Assembly (NCBI RefSeq): GCF_910592395.1
Contig: NC_088309.1
Coordinates: 11,904,599-11,968,598, forward strand
Length of the DNA: 64,000 nucleotides
Direction: 5' to 3'
Source: Lineus longissimus
Taxonomy: Eukaryota > Nemertea > Pilidiophora > Heteronemertea > Lineidae
Shown: piece by piece, positions 1-10,600 of the stretch
Position numbering within the stretch: position 1 is the first letter of the stretch
Layout: each line of letters begins with the position of its first letter
Position numbers and translations under genes: made by a program
Notes under the pieces: model-generated
What the model saw: the letters and a program-made list of their open reading frames with translations, nothing else
Database searches by the model: none
Told to the model about the DNA's origin: nothing

Positions 1-14
1 CAAACTCGATCCAC

Positions 15-2637
15 GGCATTTTGAACTGGGAAATGGAGTCAGAAAGGGTTAAAGTGACTTGCAAATGAATGAAATGGAGTCAGAAAGGGTCAAAGTGACT
101 TGTAGCTGAATCGGGAGCCAGTATTTGAATAGGGAAATGGACTTATAGTGGGTTAAAATGAGTTAAGACGAATAAGGAGCTGGTATTTTGAACCGGGATA
201 TGGAGTCAGAAAGGGTCAAAGTGACTTGCAAATGAATGAAATGGAGTCAGAAAGGGTTAAAGTGACTAGTAGCTGAATTGGGAGCCAGCATTTGAATAGG
301 GAAATGGACTTATTGAGGGTTAAAATGAGTTAAGACGAATAAGGAACTGGCATTTTGAACCGGGAAATGGAGTCAGAAAGGGTTAAAGTGACTTAGTGCA
401 AATGAATGAAATGGAGTCAGAAAGGGTTAACGTGACTTGCAGCTGAATCGGGAGCCAGCATTTGAATAGGGAAATGGACTTATAGAGGGTTAAAATGAGT
501 TAAGACGAATAAGGAGCTGGCATTTTGAACTGGGAAATGGATTCAGAAAGGGTTAAAGTGACTTGCAAATGAATGAAATGGAGTCAGAAACGGTTAAAGT
601 GACTAGTAGCTGAATCGGGAGGCAGTATTTGAATAGGGAAATGGACTTATAGTGGGTTAAAATGAGTTAAGACGAATAAGGAGCTGGTATTTTGAACCGG
701 GAAATGGAGTCAGAAAGGGTCAAAGTGACTTGCAAATGAATGAAATGGAGTCAGAAAGGGTTAAAGTGACTAGTAGCTGAATTGGGAGCCAGCATTTGAA
801 TAGGGAAATGGACTTATTGAGGGTTAAAATGAGTTAAGACGAATAAGGAACTGGCATTTTGAACCGGGAAATGGAGTCAGAAAGGGTTAAAGTGACTTGC
901 AAATGAATGAAATGGAGTCAGAAAGGGTCAAAGTGACTTGTAGCTGAATCGGGAGCCAGCATTTGAATAGGGAAATGGAGTTATATAGGGTAAAAATGAG
1001 TTAAGACGAATAAGGAGCTGGCATTTTGAACTGGGAAATGGATTCAGAAAGGGTTAAAGTGACTTGCAAATGAATGAAATGGAGTCAGAAACGGTTAAAG
1101 TGACTAGTAGCTGAATCGGGAGCCAGTATTTGAATAGGGAAATGGACTTATAGAGGGTTGAAATGAGTTAAGACGAATAAGGAACTGGTATTTTGAACCG
1201 GGAAATGGAGTCAGAAAGGGTTAAAGTGACTTGCAAATGAATGAAATGGAGTCAGAAAGGGTTAAAGTGACTAGTAGCTGAATTGGGAGCCAGCATTTGA
1301 ATAGGGAAATGGACTTATTGAGGGTTAAAATGAGTTAAGACGAATAAGGAACTGGCATTTTGAACCGGGAAATGGAGTCAGAAAGGGTTAAAGTGACTTG
1401 CAAATGAATGAAATGGAGTCAGAAACGGTTAAAGTGACTAGTAGCTGAATTGGGAGCCAGCATTTGGATAGGGAAATGGAGTAATATAGGGTTAAAATGA
1501 GTTAAGACGAATAAGGAACTGGCATTTTGAACCGGGAAATGGAGTCAGAAAGGGTTAAAGAGACTTGCAAATGAATGAAATGGAGTCAGAAAGGGTTAAA
1601 GTGACTTGTAGCTGAATTGGGGGCCAGTATTTGAATAGGGAAATGGAGTTATGTAGGGTTAAAATGAGTTAAGACGAATAAGGAACTGGGCATTTTGTAC
1701 TGGGAAATGGAGTCAGAAAGGGTTAAAGAGACTTGCAAATGAATGAAATGGAGTCAGAAAGAGTTAAAGTGACTTGTAGCTGAATTTGGAGCCAGTATTT
1801 GAATAGGGAAATGGACTTATAGAGGGTTAAAATGAGTTACGACGAATAAGGAACTGGCATTTTGAACTGGGAAATGGAGTCAGAAAGGGTTAAAGTGACT
1901 TGCAAATGAATGAAATGGAGTCAGAAAGGGTTAACGTGACTTGCAGCTGAATCCGGGAGCCAGCATTTGAATAGGGAAATAGACTTATAGAGGGTTAAAA
2001 TGAGTTACGACGAATAAGGAGCTAGCATTTTGAACCGGGAAATGGAGTCAGAAAGGGTTAAAGTGACTTGTAGCTTAATCGGGAGCCAGCATTTGAATAG
2101 GGAAATGGAGTTATATAGGGTTAAAATGAGTTAAGACGAATAAGGAGCTGGCATTTTGAACCGGGAAATGGAGTCAGAAAGGGTTAAAGTGACTTGCAAA
2201 TGAATGAAATGGAGTCAGAAAGGGTTAAAGTGACTTGTAGCTGAATCGGGAGCCAGCATTTGAATAGGGAAATGGACTGATAGAGGGTTGAAATGAGTTA
2301 AGACGAATAAGGAACTGGCATTTTGAACCGGGAAATGGAGTCAGAAAGGGTTAAAGTGCCTTGCAAATGAATGAAATGGAGTCAGAAAGGGTTAAAGTGA
2401 CTTGTAGCTGAATCGGGAGCCAGCATTTGAATAGGGAAATGGACTGATAAAGGGTTAAAATGAGTTAAGACGAATAAGGAACTGGCATTTTGAACTGGGA
2501 AATGGAGTCAAAAAGGGTTAAAGTGACTTGCAAATGAATGAAATGGAGTCAGAAAGGGTTAAGTGACTTGTAGCTGAATCGGGAGCCAGTATTTGAATAG
2601 GGAAATGGACTTATAGAGGGTTAAAATGAGTTAAGAC
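15..2637. repeat. 167-bp satellite array with three-monomer higher-order structure
   Basis: About 16 head-to-tail monomers start at 31, 198, 365, 535, 702, 869, 1036, 1203, 1370, 1537, 1705, 1872, 2040, 2166, 2333 and 2500, nearly all 167 bp apart. Each monomer holds two copies of a 41-bp subrepeat beginning AAATGGAGTCAG, then a unique part (GGGAGCCAG, TTGAATAGGG, GAGTTAAGACGAATAAGGA). Monomers 2, 5 and 8 share diagnostic variants (AATTGGG, TATTGAGGG), as do 4 and 7 (GATTCAG, ACGGTT), so the first half has a period of about 501 bp. The first 14 bases of the window do not fit the repeat, so both edges appear to be present. Confidence 0.95.
2040..2165. repeat. 126-bp short satellite monomer
   Basis: This monomer is 41 bp shorter than the rest. 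The missing piece is exactly one internal subrepeat, as expected from slippage or unequal exchange between the two 41-bp copies. Confidence 0.85.
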
Positions 2638-3205
2638 CCCTTTTATGTCATATTCCATTGATGATTACAACCATTCACTTCATTCATTGATCTTGGATCA
2701 CTGAATGAACCTATCAGCTTATGCAATATTCCATGTAACACTGTTCGAAGTCCTCAATAAAAGCCGTCTGGACACAGCTGTCTTCCCACTTTCTCCATGG
2801 ACTTCGAAGGAAAAGGAACTGCTACAATGTAAGCATAGCAAATTTCCTCTACCAAATTCAGCTTTCTTTTCTATGGTGAGTATAATGTCCCTCAATAGTG
2901 GATTTTCCCCCCAAATTCTGATGCTCTGTTTGATAAAATGTAAAGATTCTTTGAATCGGGGCAGGTTTACTTCAGCTAGTTCTTTCTTTAGCATTATTTG
3001 TAGAAAGACTTTTCACACATGGACCCTACAGGATAAACACTAACCTGACGAATTTTGAATTTCCATACAAGCACAAATATTAGTTTCTATCGCATACTAG
3101 TAGAACACAATTCGCTGTTCAGGGCCTGGTTATCAAAACCCAGAAGTATTAAGGTAGCAGGAAGGGTTGGGCGTTTGTGGTTTCTGAGTCTGAGGGGGTT
3201 GGTGT

Positions 3206-3269
3206 CTGTTGACTGTGCTTTAAGAGAGACTAGGCATGGCGCCAGTCTCTCTTAAAGCACAGTCAACAG
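3206..3269. repeat. 26-bp inverted repeat with 12-nt loop
   Basis: Arms 3206-3231 and 3244-3269 are perfect reverse complements (core GACTGTGCTTTAAGAGAGAC). They are separated by AGGCATGGCGCC. The right arm and loop recur alone at 3584. Confidence 0.85.
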
Positions 3270-3292
3270 GCATTTGGTCTCAGTATTTGGGT
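3230..3292 (+). repeat. 63-bp direct repeat, copy 1
   Basis: It begins CTAGGCATGGCGCCAGTC and differs from 3584-3646 at about one base. It contains the right arm of the preceding hairpin. Confidence 0.85.
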
Positions 3293-3583
3293 TTTGATTG
3301 CCATGACTGTACCCCTGTAAAAGTCAGAGGAGGAGAAGTTTGGAATGATGAAAGCATTGAAGAAGAAGAAATGTTATTATTGAGGAAAGCAAAATTTATT
3401 ATGAGACTAGAAGGCAGTGTCCTGACTTGATTATTTTGAAAATGGCGGTCTGAACACATTAAAAGGTGGAACATGGCATTTTATCGACTTTGAAGTGCTC
3501 CGCAGTTAAAGGGAGACTATAGGCAGCAGCTAGGTAGGCAAGATAAAGTCATACAAATTTGCCAATAGGGGTCAGTCATATCT

Positions 3584-3646
3584 CTAGGCATGGCGCCAGT
3601 CTCTCTTAAAGCACAGTCAACAGGCATTTGGTCTTAGTATTTGGGT
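3584..3646 (+). repeat. 63-bp direct repeat, copy 2
   Basis: This is the second copy of the 3230-3292 sequence. It lacks the left hairpin arm, so the hairpin of copy 1 is not part of the duplicated unit. Confidence 0.85.
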
Positions 3647-3795
3647 AAGTACAGAATCAAGGCAGCACAGAGAGCAATGATTGAACGATGCTGTGGACAA
3701 GTCCAAGGATACTGCATCAGTCACGACCAACTTCTCATCAGAAAGCGTCACCACCAGCATATTCAATGTTCAGTTCCAACCTGTACCAGTCCAAT

Positions 3796-3929
3796 GCACG
3801 CCTGTCATGGTCAGCAGTGGTCAGCTTAGCGCGATATGGAACATTCTTCCGAAACTCAAGCGAGGGAAGTCTGCTCATTTGCCTATCTCGCGCACTGCTC
3901 CTTCTTGTCAAACATCGTAGTGAAATCGT
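3796..3929 (+). repeat. Dispersed repeat, copy 1
   Basis: This runs from GCACGCCTGTCAT to GTAGTGAAATCGT and matches 5752-5878 with a few substitutions and a short indel. Nothing in it looks coding. Confidence 0.8.
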
Positions 3930-4170
3930 GGTACAGTGGGGCGTCCTCGAGGATTGCAGCTGGTCGGACAGACGTGAGGTGGAATGTGGGCGGCTGCACT
4001 TCTTCGTTGATGTGCGATGGCAAATAGCACAGTTGTTGCGTTGCATGACAGCTGAAAGTGAATGTGATATCATAGAACTGAGGCATTTGCAATGAGACTA
4101 TAGGTGAAGTAGAAGCAAGGAGTGAAATGGGCCATCTTCCAGTGACTAATATACAGAGTAAGGGCCCTGG

Positions 4171-5005
4171 GTGTTGTTAGATTCAGCATTGAATGTATTC
4201 CTCGTACAAGCGTGAATAGTGTGGACATACAGTGAGAGGTGAGAGAACCCTATTGACTACTTCTTGTAACTTTATCTTGGATATTATATTAGTATTGAAC
4301 TTCTAGCCATGGAATATGAAGAAATTGAAGTTGTAGGCATGGAATATGAAAAATTATTCAACGGTGAAAGACATTATTCCATGAGGCTTTGCCGTGATCG
4401 CAAAGGACGCGACGTGATTGGTTCACATGCTAATGAGGTATGATAATGATAATTACATGTACCTCTATAAATGCTACTTGGATAGCGACTGTGTCGTTGA
4501 CTGCAACAGTGGTCTATGTCAATGTGTACCTGTAATGTCAATGAAGTATGATGAGGTGATGACGATAGTGCAATTATTAAATATTGGCAAGAGATCATAC
4601 TGCAACATAGGTCTTGTTTTTGACAGATGACTGTGCGACATTCCCATTGGGTCTTGTTAGAGTCAGCGCTGCATGTATTCCTTGTACAAGCTTGAATAGT
4701 TGTGACGGACTTTGAGGGGTGAGAGACCCCTATCGGCTACTTCGTCTAACTTTATCTTGCCTACCTAGCTGCTAGCAATAGTGCCCCTTTATCAAGACTG
4801 AAACCCACTGTGTGGGGCTAAGAAATTACCTTTATAATCCTAGTTGGATAACCACTGTGTAGATGATTTGAAGAGTGCTCTGTGGATGTGTGCCTGTAAT
4901 GTCAATGAAAGTATGATGAGGTGATGACGATAGTGGAATGACGAAATATTGGAAAGAGATCTATTCCTAGAAGAACATATGTCCTGTTTTGACTAGGTGG
5001 CGCAT
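4171..5005 (+). repeat. Diverged tandem duplication, about 0.4-0.48 kb unit
   Basis: Two units start at about 4171 and 4651. They share GTATTCC-TTGTACAAGC, the GAGAGACCCCTATYGGCTACTTC region, and ATGATGAGGTGATGACGATAG. They differ by many substitutions and indels. A 44-codon ATG frame (4309-4443) lies in unit 1 only and is not conserved. Confidence 0.6.
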
Positions 5006-5751
5006 TTTAGAATCAGCAGTGAGCACTGTGTGTAACATGGTGGAGGCAGCGGAGATAATAACTGTGTCGAAAGTATTGTTATAGGGCCTTCCCTAGGCCC
5101 ATGGGGTTTACAATCCACGATTGAAAAGACGTAGTTTGATCGCATTCAACTATAAATCCATTGAACAGTTGTGTTCCTTTAGTCAACCGATGACCTTTTG
5201 TTGGGCCATGATCGGGGATTGTAAACTGTAAATGTATTATGGACTGGGAGACGGGGGAAACACAAGTGAAATAGACCAAAACAAGTGATTTTGGGGCTTT
5301 GGTTTAGACGCATGCCCCACATGCGCCATGCGGGATTATACGGTTCATGTGAACTTGTTGACATCTACATGATCTAGTGCTGTTATTGGTCATGGTACAT
5401 GGTAGGCCTAATCATCATGGCTATATGTTTCAGGAAAAGCTCGGAGTAAAATGAACTGCCGATGAATAATGATGTTGTTCATGTTTACCATGTTTACTAG
5501 TACATAGCCATAGGGTATGCACTGGCCAGTGCACTTTCTGCACGTCGTCATGGTCATGTACGTGATACCTTGCATATTTTGTTTTTTGAATGCGCATGCT
5601 TTTTGGGCAAAATGACTTGTACCAACACTAATGAATAATGTCTTCTTATCCCTATGACTCCATAAACAGTGAGGGCATTGTCCCATTCCCATCAAATGGT
5701 AACTTGTTGTACCGTATTAGGGTGGAAGTTGGGGAGCAGATACCTACCGCT

Positions 5752-5878
5752 GCACGCCTGTCATAGTGATGAGCTTAGCGCGATATGGAACATTCTTCAG
5801 AAACTCAAGCGAGGGAAGTCTGCTCATTAGCATATCTCGCGCACTGCTCCTTCTTGTCAAACATCGTAGTGAAATCGT
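5752..5878 (+). repeat. Dispersed repeat, copy 2
   Basis: This is the partner of 3796-3929. It ends eight bases before a strong 10-bp hairpin. Confidence 0.8.
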
Positions 5879-5885
5879 AATGGAA

Positions 5886-5910
5886 AACGTCTGGCTTTGC
5901 GCCAGACGTT
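5886..5910. repeat. Short perfect hairpin
   Basis: Arms AACGTCTGGC and GCCAGACGTT are separated by TTTGC. No U-tract follows, so it is not called a terminator, and its role is unknown. Confidence 0.6.
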
Positions 5911-6568
5911 GAGACTAATAAGTGAAGAACTAATAGGTAAAGAACTTCTACTTGCGCGAGACTGCTCTGATAAAATTATCATTGCAGAGACTACGGTGAC
6001 GTACACATATATTTTTTACAATCAAAAATGCCCTCAAAAGACGACATGGAATGATTATTTTATTGATATTTCCTACTATATACCTTCCAATTATCACTTT
6101 ATACAAATAGATCGGCGTTAGGTCGCATGCTTTTCTTTCCTGGTGACACTATAAAGCAAAATAGTTGCAACCCCGTAAATGCGCTATAAGTCCAATAATA
6201 AGTGACGGTGACCCGTTATAAATGTTTCGCCAGCTTCGCTTTTTTGCCGCTACGCGGCGCGTTGGGCCCTTGCGTCAAGACAGCCAACAACCCCTACTAA
6301 GGTAATTCGCATTGGTTGGGCAGATTGTATCTATAACATTTGGTTCATACAGATCCCTTGCGAAAGTTCGCGATATTTCATGTATTTGGGTAGAATGTCT
6401 CTGGGTAATATCAATGGAATGATGCATTACAAATCGCCAGATCTCAAAAATCCGAAAAAAGTGGTGTGCAGTTAAACAGTTATAGACGGATTAAAATCAT
6501 TCCAGTAAGGCCAGACTTTTTTATGAGTTGGTTCTCGAATGTGCCGCTAGGGAAATGGCACTTTCAAG

Positions 6569-6949
6569 CAAACTTTTCCCCAGCGGAGTTTACGTACCTA
6601 CAACACCACTGGCATAGGCTGAATCGCTTTCACAAGAATGTTGTGAAGCGTCATCCCCAGTGCCAAAAATAAAAACTGCCTTCTCTGTACTAGTAGGGTA
6701 TAGATAAGGTACATTTGAGATAGAAAACACATTTTTTGTCCAAATAATTGAATTTTGACGTTGATTATCTGCGATTTCAAAATAACATGCACGGGACTAC
6801 TTGAATCCTGCCGCCAAAACGTTCTGCGGTCAAAAAATTAGTATGTATTGATGCGCATATCCAATGCATTTGCAGTAGACCAAAAGTAGATCAACGCAGC
6901 CTATTCCAGTGGTGTTGTAGGTACGTAAACTCCGCTGGGGACGAGTTTG
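6569..6949. mobile_element. Foldback (MITE-like) element with 53-bp inverted arms
   Basis: Arms 6569-6621 and 6897-6949 are reverse complements with a few mismatches (shared GGAGTTTACGTACCTACAAC). They flank a 275-bp AT-rich spacer. No transposase is encoded and no target duplication was found. Confidence 0.65.
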
Positions 6950-7124
6950 ACTTTCAAGAAAAAAAAAAAAAATTTTTTTTGCCTATTCTCTGTGTCCGCC
7001 TCCCCAAAAATTGCCCTAAAGTGAAAAAAATCTTTATTTTCATCCCGCCCTCCGCACCAATTCTTTTTGTGGTCGAGTACACTTTTTGGCTCGCCGCTGG
7101 GAGTCTTAACAATACCGCATTGTC

Positions 7125-7330
7125 CGCCGTCCGTCGTTGTCGTCGTCGTATCCTACAGTGGCACGTTTCTTAATCATTGGGGCTATATGAACGTGAAAGT
7201 TTGTTCATGGGACCCCCTAGGTCAAGTGACCTCTTGACACTGAATTTCGGTCCAATCTGATTGTCAACTTGGCCACCAGGGGGCCAAAAGTGTAAGTCTA
7301 AAAAGTGTGATATTTCGCTTATAAGGGGAC
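7125..7330 (-). repeat. Fragment of the (GAC)n / 300-bp-subunit element, reversed
   Basis: Reading the minus strand gives the same order as the 3' part of the full copies: TTTTGGCCCCCTGGTGGCCA, a FCGGACCGAAATT-like block, GAAACGTGCC, then GACGACGACAACGACGGACGG. It is more diverged than the three full copies. CCACCAGGGGGC lies at 7273-7284. Confidence 0.75.
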
Positions 7331-7448
7331 AAATCTGAAAGCCTTAAAGGTGATTATTGCTTACTTGCCTGATCGCCACCAATCTGATCAACAGGGGAAC
7401 ATCTAACCACTATTCAGTATTACTTACATATGTTTCTTTTTATTTCAG

Positions 7449-7680
7449 CATGTCAAACTTACCGAAGGCTAAATGCCTAAATTCGCCGGTAAAATTAAAC
7501 TCTGCCTATAGGTCAGATATATTGATTGAAACCAAGCCCGAGATTTATACATTACAATTTCCATTCGTAATGCATAAAACCATTGAGCAGAGCCTCTTAA
7601 GGACTGGAAAGTCAATTGTGGTCTTCAACCCAACGATCATCAATGACCAACCGACTATTCGACTACATCAAAAAACTAAA
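7449..7680 (+). CDS. OB-fold gene, first coding exon
   Basis: TTTATTTCAG precedes C-ATG. The 77-codon exon starts MSNLPKAKCLN and ends KTK before GTAAGT. It contains IVVFNPTI, plausible beta strands of a first OB-like domain. Its initiator choice rests on the acceptor being one base upstream. Confidence 0.65.
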
Positions 7681-10600
7681 GTAAGTAAAAAATATTAATC
7701 ATTTTTGCTGTGATTTGATCACCGCTTTTGGCATACAATGGGCTGGTCAACTATTAAAATTGGACAACTAGGATTTGAAATAATCTTTGTTTTACCTTTG
7801 TTTTGATTTGCTCTTAATTTGACCACATAAAACTCGTGTTGAAATAAGACTAGAATCAGACCGGGATAAAACTGCTGAACTTTGTCACTATGAGCTGGTG
7901 AGTCGTCCTCCTTGATTTTGTAGTAACCAACTGAGAAAAAGTTTCTAAAAATTATTGAATAAGATCTTTAAAAAGGCCTTCAAAATGCATTCATTGCATT
8001 CATTCACAGGCCTTTGTTTTGTTTAATTTCGCTTGAATGCAACCTCAATGACGGTTTCGAGAGGATTTTACCCTCAGACTTTTGCAAGGAATCTATGAAG
8101 GAAAAGTGTTGAATGACTAATAATATCACCTTTTAGGACTGATTCATGATCCCCAGACATCGATAGATTAAAGTGATATCCGACTCCCTAGTGAAGCCTG
8201 GCTTTCAAATTCCGCATCATGCCAAGAAAACTAAAGTGAATAAAACATTGCTCTCAACTGTCATTACGACACATCCTCTCTGTCATAACGACACATCAAT
8301 TCTACAGTTCATAAAGTAATGACTTATTGTGAGCAGTTTCAGATCTGAACTTGAAGCGGAAGTTGGAAGATAAACTAAACTGGGATGATCTGAGGTATTC
8401 TTGATATGTGACCGCTGAATTCCCCTGCTTTTGAACATTTAGCTTGCGACATAAAACACATTTCAATTCTTAATTGCAGGTTTACCATGCGAAAAATGTA
8501 GTGTTGACAAACAAACGGAACATCTCTTTTATCACTCCCCAAAAAAGGAAAATGAAAAAAATAAAGACCACCGTAGAACGGCTCTCAATTGAAGGTGTTG
8601 TAAGAAAGGTAATACAGCAGTTCTAACGATTCCATTACACTTTGAAATGCTACCGTTTATAATGCCACAATTAAGCACTGCCACATTTTTTTTACCATTA
8701 TAAACAGTCCGCACTGGCAAAGAGTGATACCGGTACCTGATTAGTGGAAAACTAGAAAAAGTAGTTACAGACATATCTTTAAGGATGGTGGTTGTTCATC
8801 AATTGCCCCTTTACTGGAGCAATATATACTGGTATATAACAACTAAAGACCTAAAGACTAAATGAACTTTTATCATAACTTCTAATCGGATACAAATGTT
8901 TCTCAGTTTATTCAGAGAAATGCTTCAATGAAATTGCACTCTGTCAATTGTTATGTTCGTTCCAGATCTTTCCCCTGCAAACAAAGGCCAATTGGAAGAA
9001 GTGTGACATCATTGTAGGAAGCGGCAACAAGGAAATACATGTGAAATTCTGGAATCGAAAATCCAATGTTGCTGATGATTTACATGTGAATAAAAAAGTT
9101 AAAATAGAGAATCTACGAACAGAAAATAGAGAATCTACGAACAGAAAAGTATCAGCGAGATGACAATTCCATCGTATATTCGTTGGGGTCAACACCGGAA
9201 ACAACCTTACAGGTACAGTTATATGGCAAAATGGTGTACCAAATTGAATAAAGTGCCACCCATGTGTATTGGCAAAAATCAGAAATAGGTGCAACTTGAT
9301 TATGAATTGTGGCATGTAATGGTTCCAAATGAGGGCAAGCATTCAATCGGCCCATAATACCAGGCGATTTCTTGAATTATTGCACACCATAAATGATATT
9401 TCATTGCCTTAAGATTGGTTGCAAGCTTAGTTAATTGATAGTGTTTAATCTAATTGGCATTCATGTCTAGACCGCCAAGCTTTGCAAATACGACAGCTGC
9501 AGAACTTTTATTATGATTGTTTATTGGCTGTTCCGACTGGCTTCTGGGTTCACCATATCACCAAGAGAAGTCCGACTGCGGTAGACCAATTGTGTTATGC
9601 AGTGATTGAAAAAATCCCCCATTTTGATTGGCCGATTTAGTCTGCTCGCCCTAATTCTGATTACATGCCATGATAATCACTATTCAACTATTCAAGTTGC
9701 CCCTTAATTGCGATTTTTGTCTATACACACTACTCTGGTCACCAACTTTCTCACTTAAGAGAATCCAACTGTAACTGAACTGTAACTGCACTCGGTCCTA
9801 CCACAGGACAATTGCAATTGGGTTAGCGTGATGTCTGGCTTTATCTTTATTGGTCAACCGGATAACTACAAATAAAGCTGTCAAACTTACATAATGTCCC
9901 AATTATTGACTGGTGATTCGTGCTCTGATCGGTTTAAGGTTGTAATGACATACACTGGACTATGTACCAGACGGGGTTCCCAAGATCCCCAAAATAGCGA
10001 TATACCCCTGGTACTGGTAACTCTTACAGTTTTCATGTTTCCACTTGTCGAAAAAAGAAGTATCATCTCAGAATATCCAGCACTAAAAGGGTTCATACTC
10101 AAATCCTTCAGATTAAGAATCTGTTCTGTATGACTAAGAATAGATTAAGACTATAGTCTGTGTATATTCCTGCTATAAACCAAACTACAAATTGTCTTTC
10201 AGATAGTACTAGACACTTCCACCATTTCATTGGAAGTGGTAGCGAGAATGCCCAATGAAATCTTGGCCAATCCCGATGGCGAGGAAGACGCCAAGATTTA
10301 TAGCGTAGAGTCAACTTTAAAACTCCCCCCAGACAAATTTATGACGGTGGTCATTGAGGACATGCTAATTACCAAGGTAAGTTAATATGAGGTCCAAAAT
10401 TGCTTCAAATATTTCCAATAACTTGCACAGAGCATCCCTTAAAAATACAAAACTCGCTGAAACCATGGGCAATTACTCTGAAAGTATAAATCGCAGAGAA
10501 AGGCTGAGGGCCATTCCAAAAAAATAGGAGCCTTCTTTGCCATAAAGCATACCATCAGTATGGCACGCCATTGACTTTTCAGTCTAACTGAAAAGTTACA

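Larger units (their letters stand above)
2638..7124. other. Non-coding stretch with small duplications and foldbacks
   Basis: No gene is recognised in this 4.5 kb. Open frames are short, lack conserved motifs and overlap on both strands. The stretch holds a near-perfect hairpin (3206-3269), a 63-bp direct duplication, a dispersed 130-bp repeat (3796-3929 and 5752-5878), a diverged tandem duplication (4171-5005), an inverted repeat (6569-6949) and an A-tract/T-tract junction near 6959-6980. Confidence 0.6.

Noticed and set aside
15-2637. CRISPR array or telomeric repeat (because of AGGGTTAAA)
   Set aside because: There are no unique spacers, units are 167 bp, and the context is eukaryotic. 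AGGGTTA is only a small part of the unit.
2719-2994. 91-codon minus-strand frame
   Set aside because: It overlaps a plus-strand frame of similar length and has no motif or clear splice context.
4309-4443. 44-codon ATG frame with repeated MEYE
   Set aside because: Too short, lies in a diverged non-coding duplication, and is not conserved in the second unit.
5886-5910. Rho-independent-type terminator
   Set aside because: No U-tract follows and the genome is eukaryotic.
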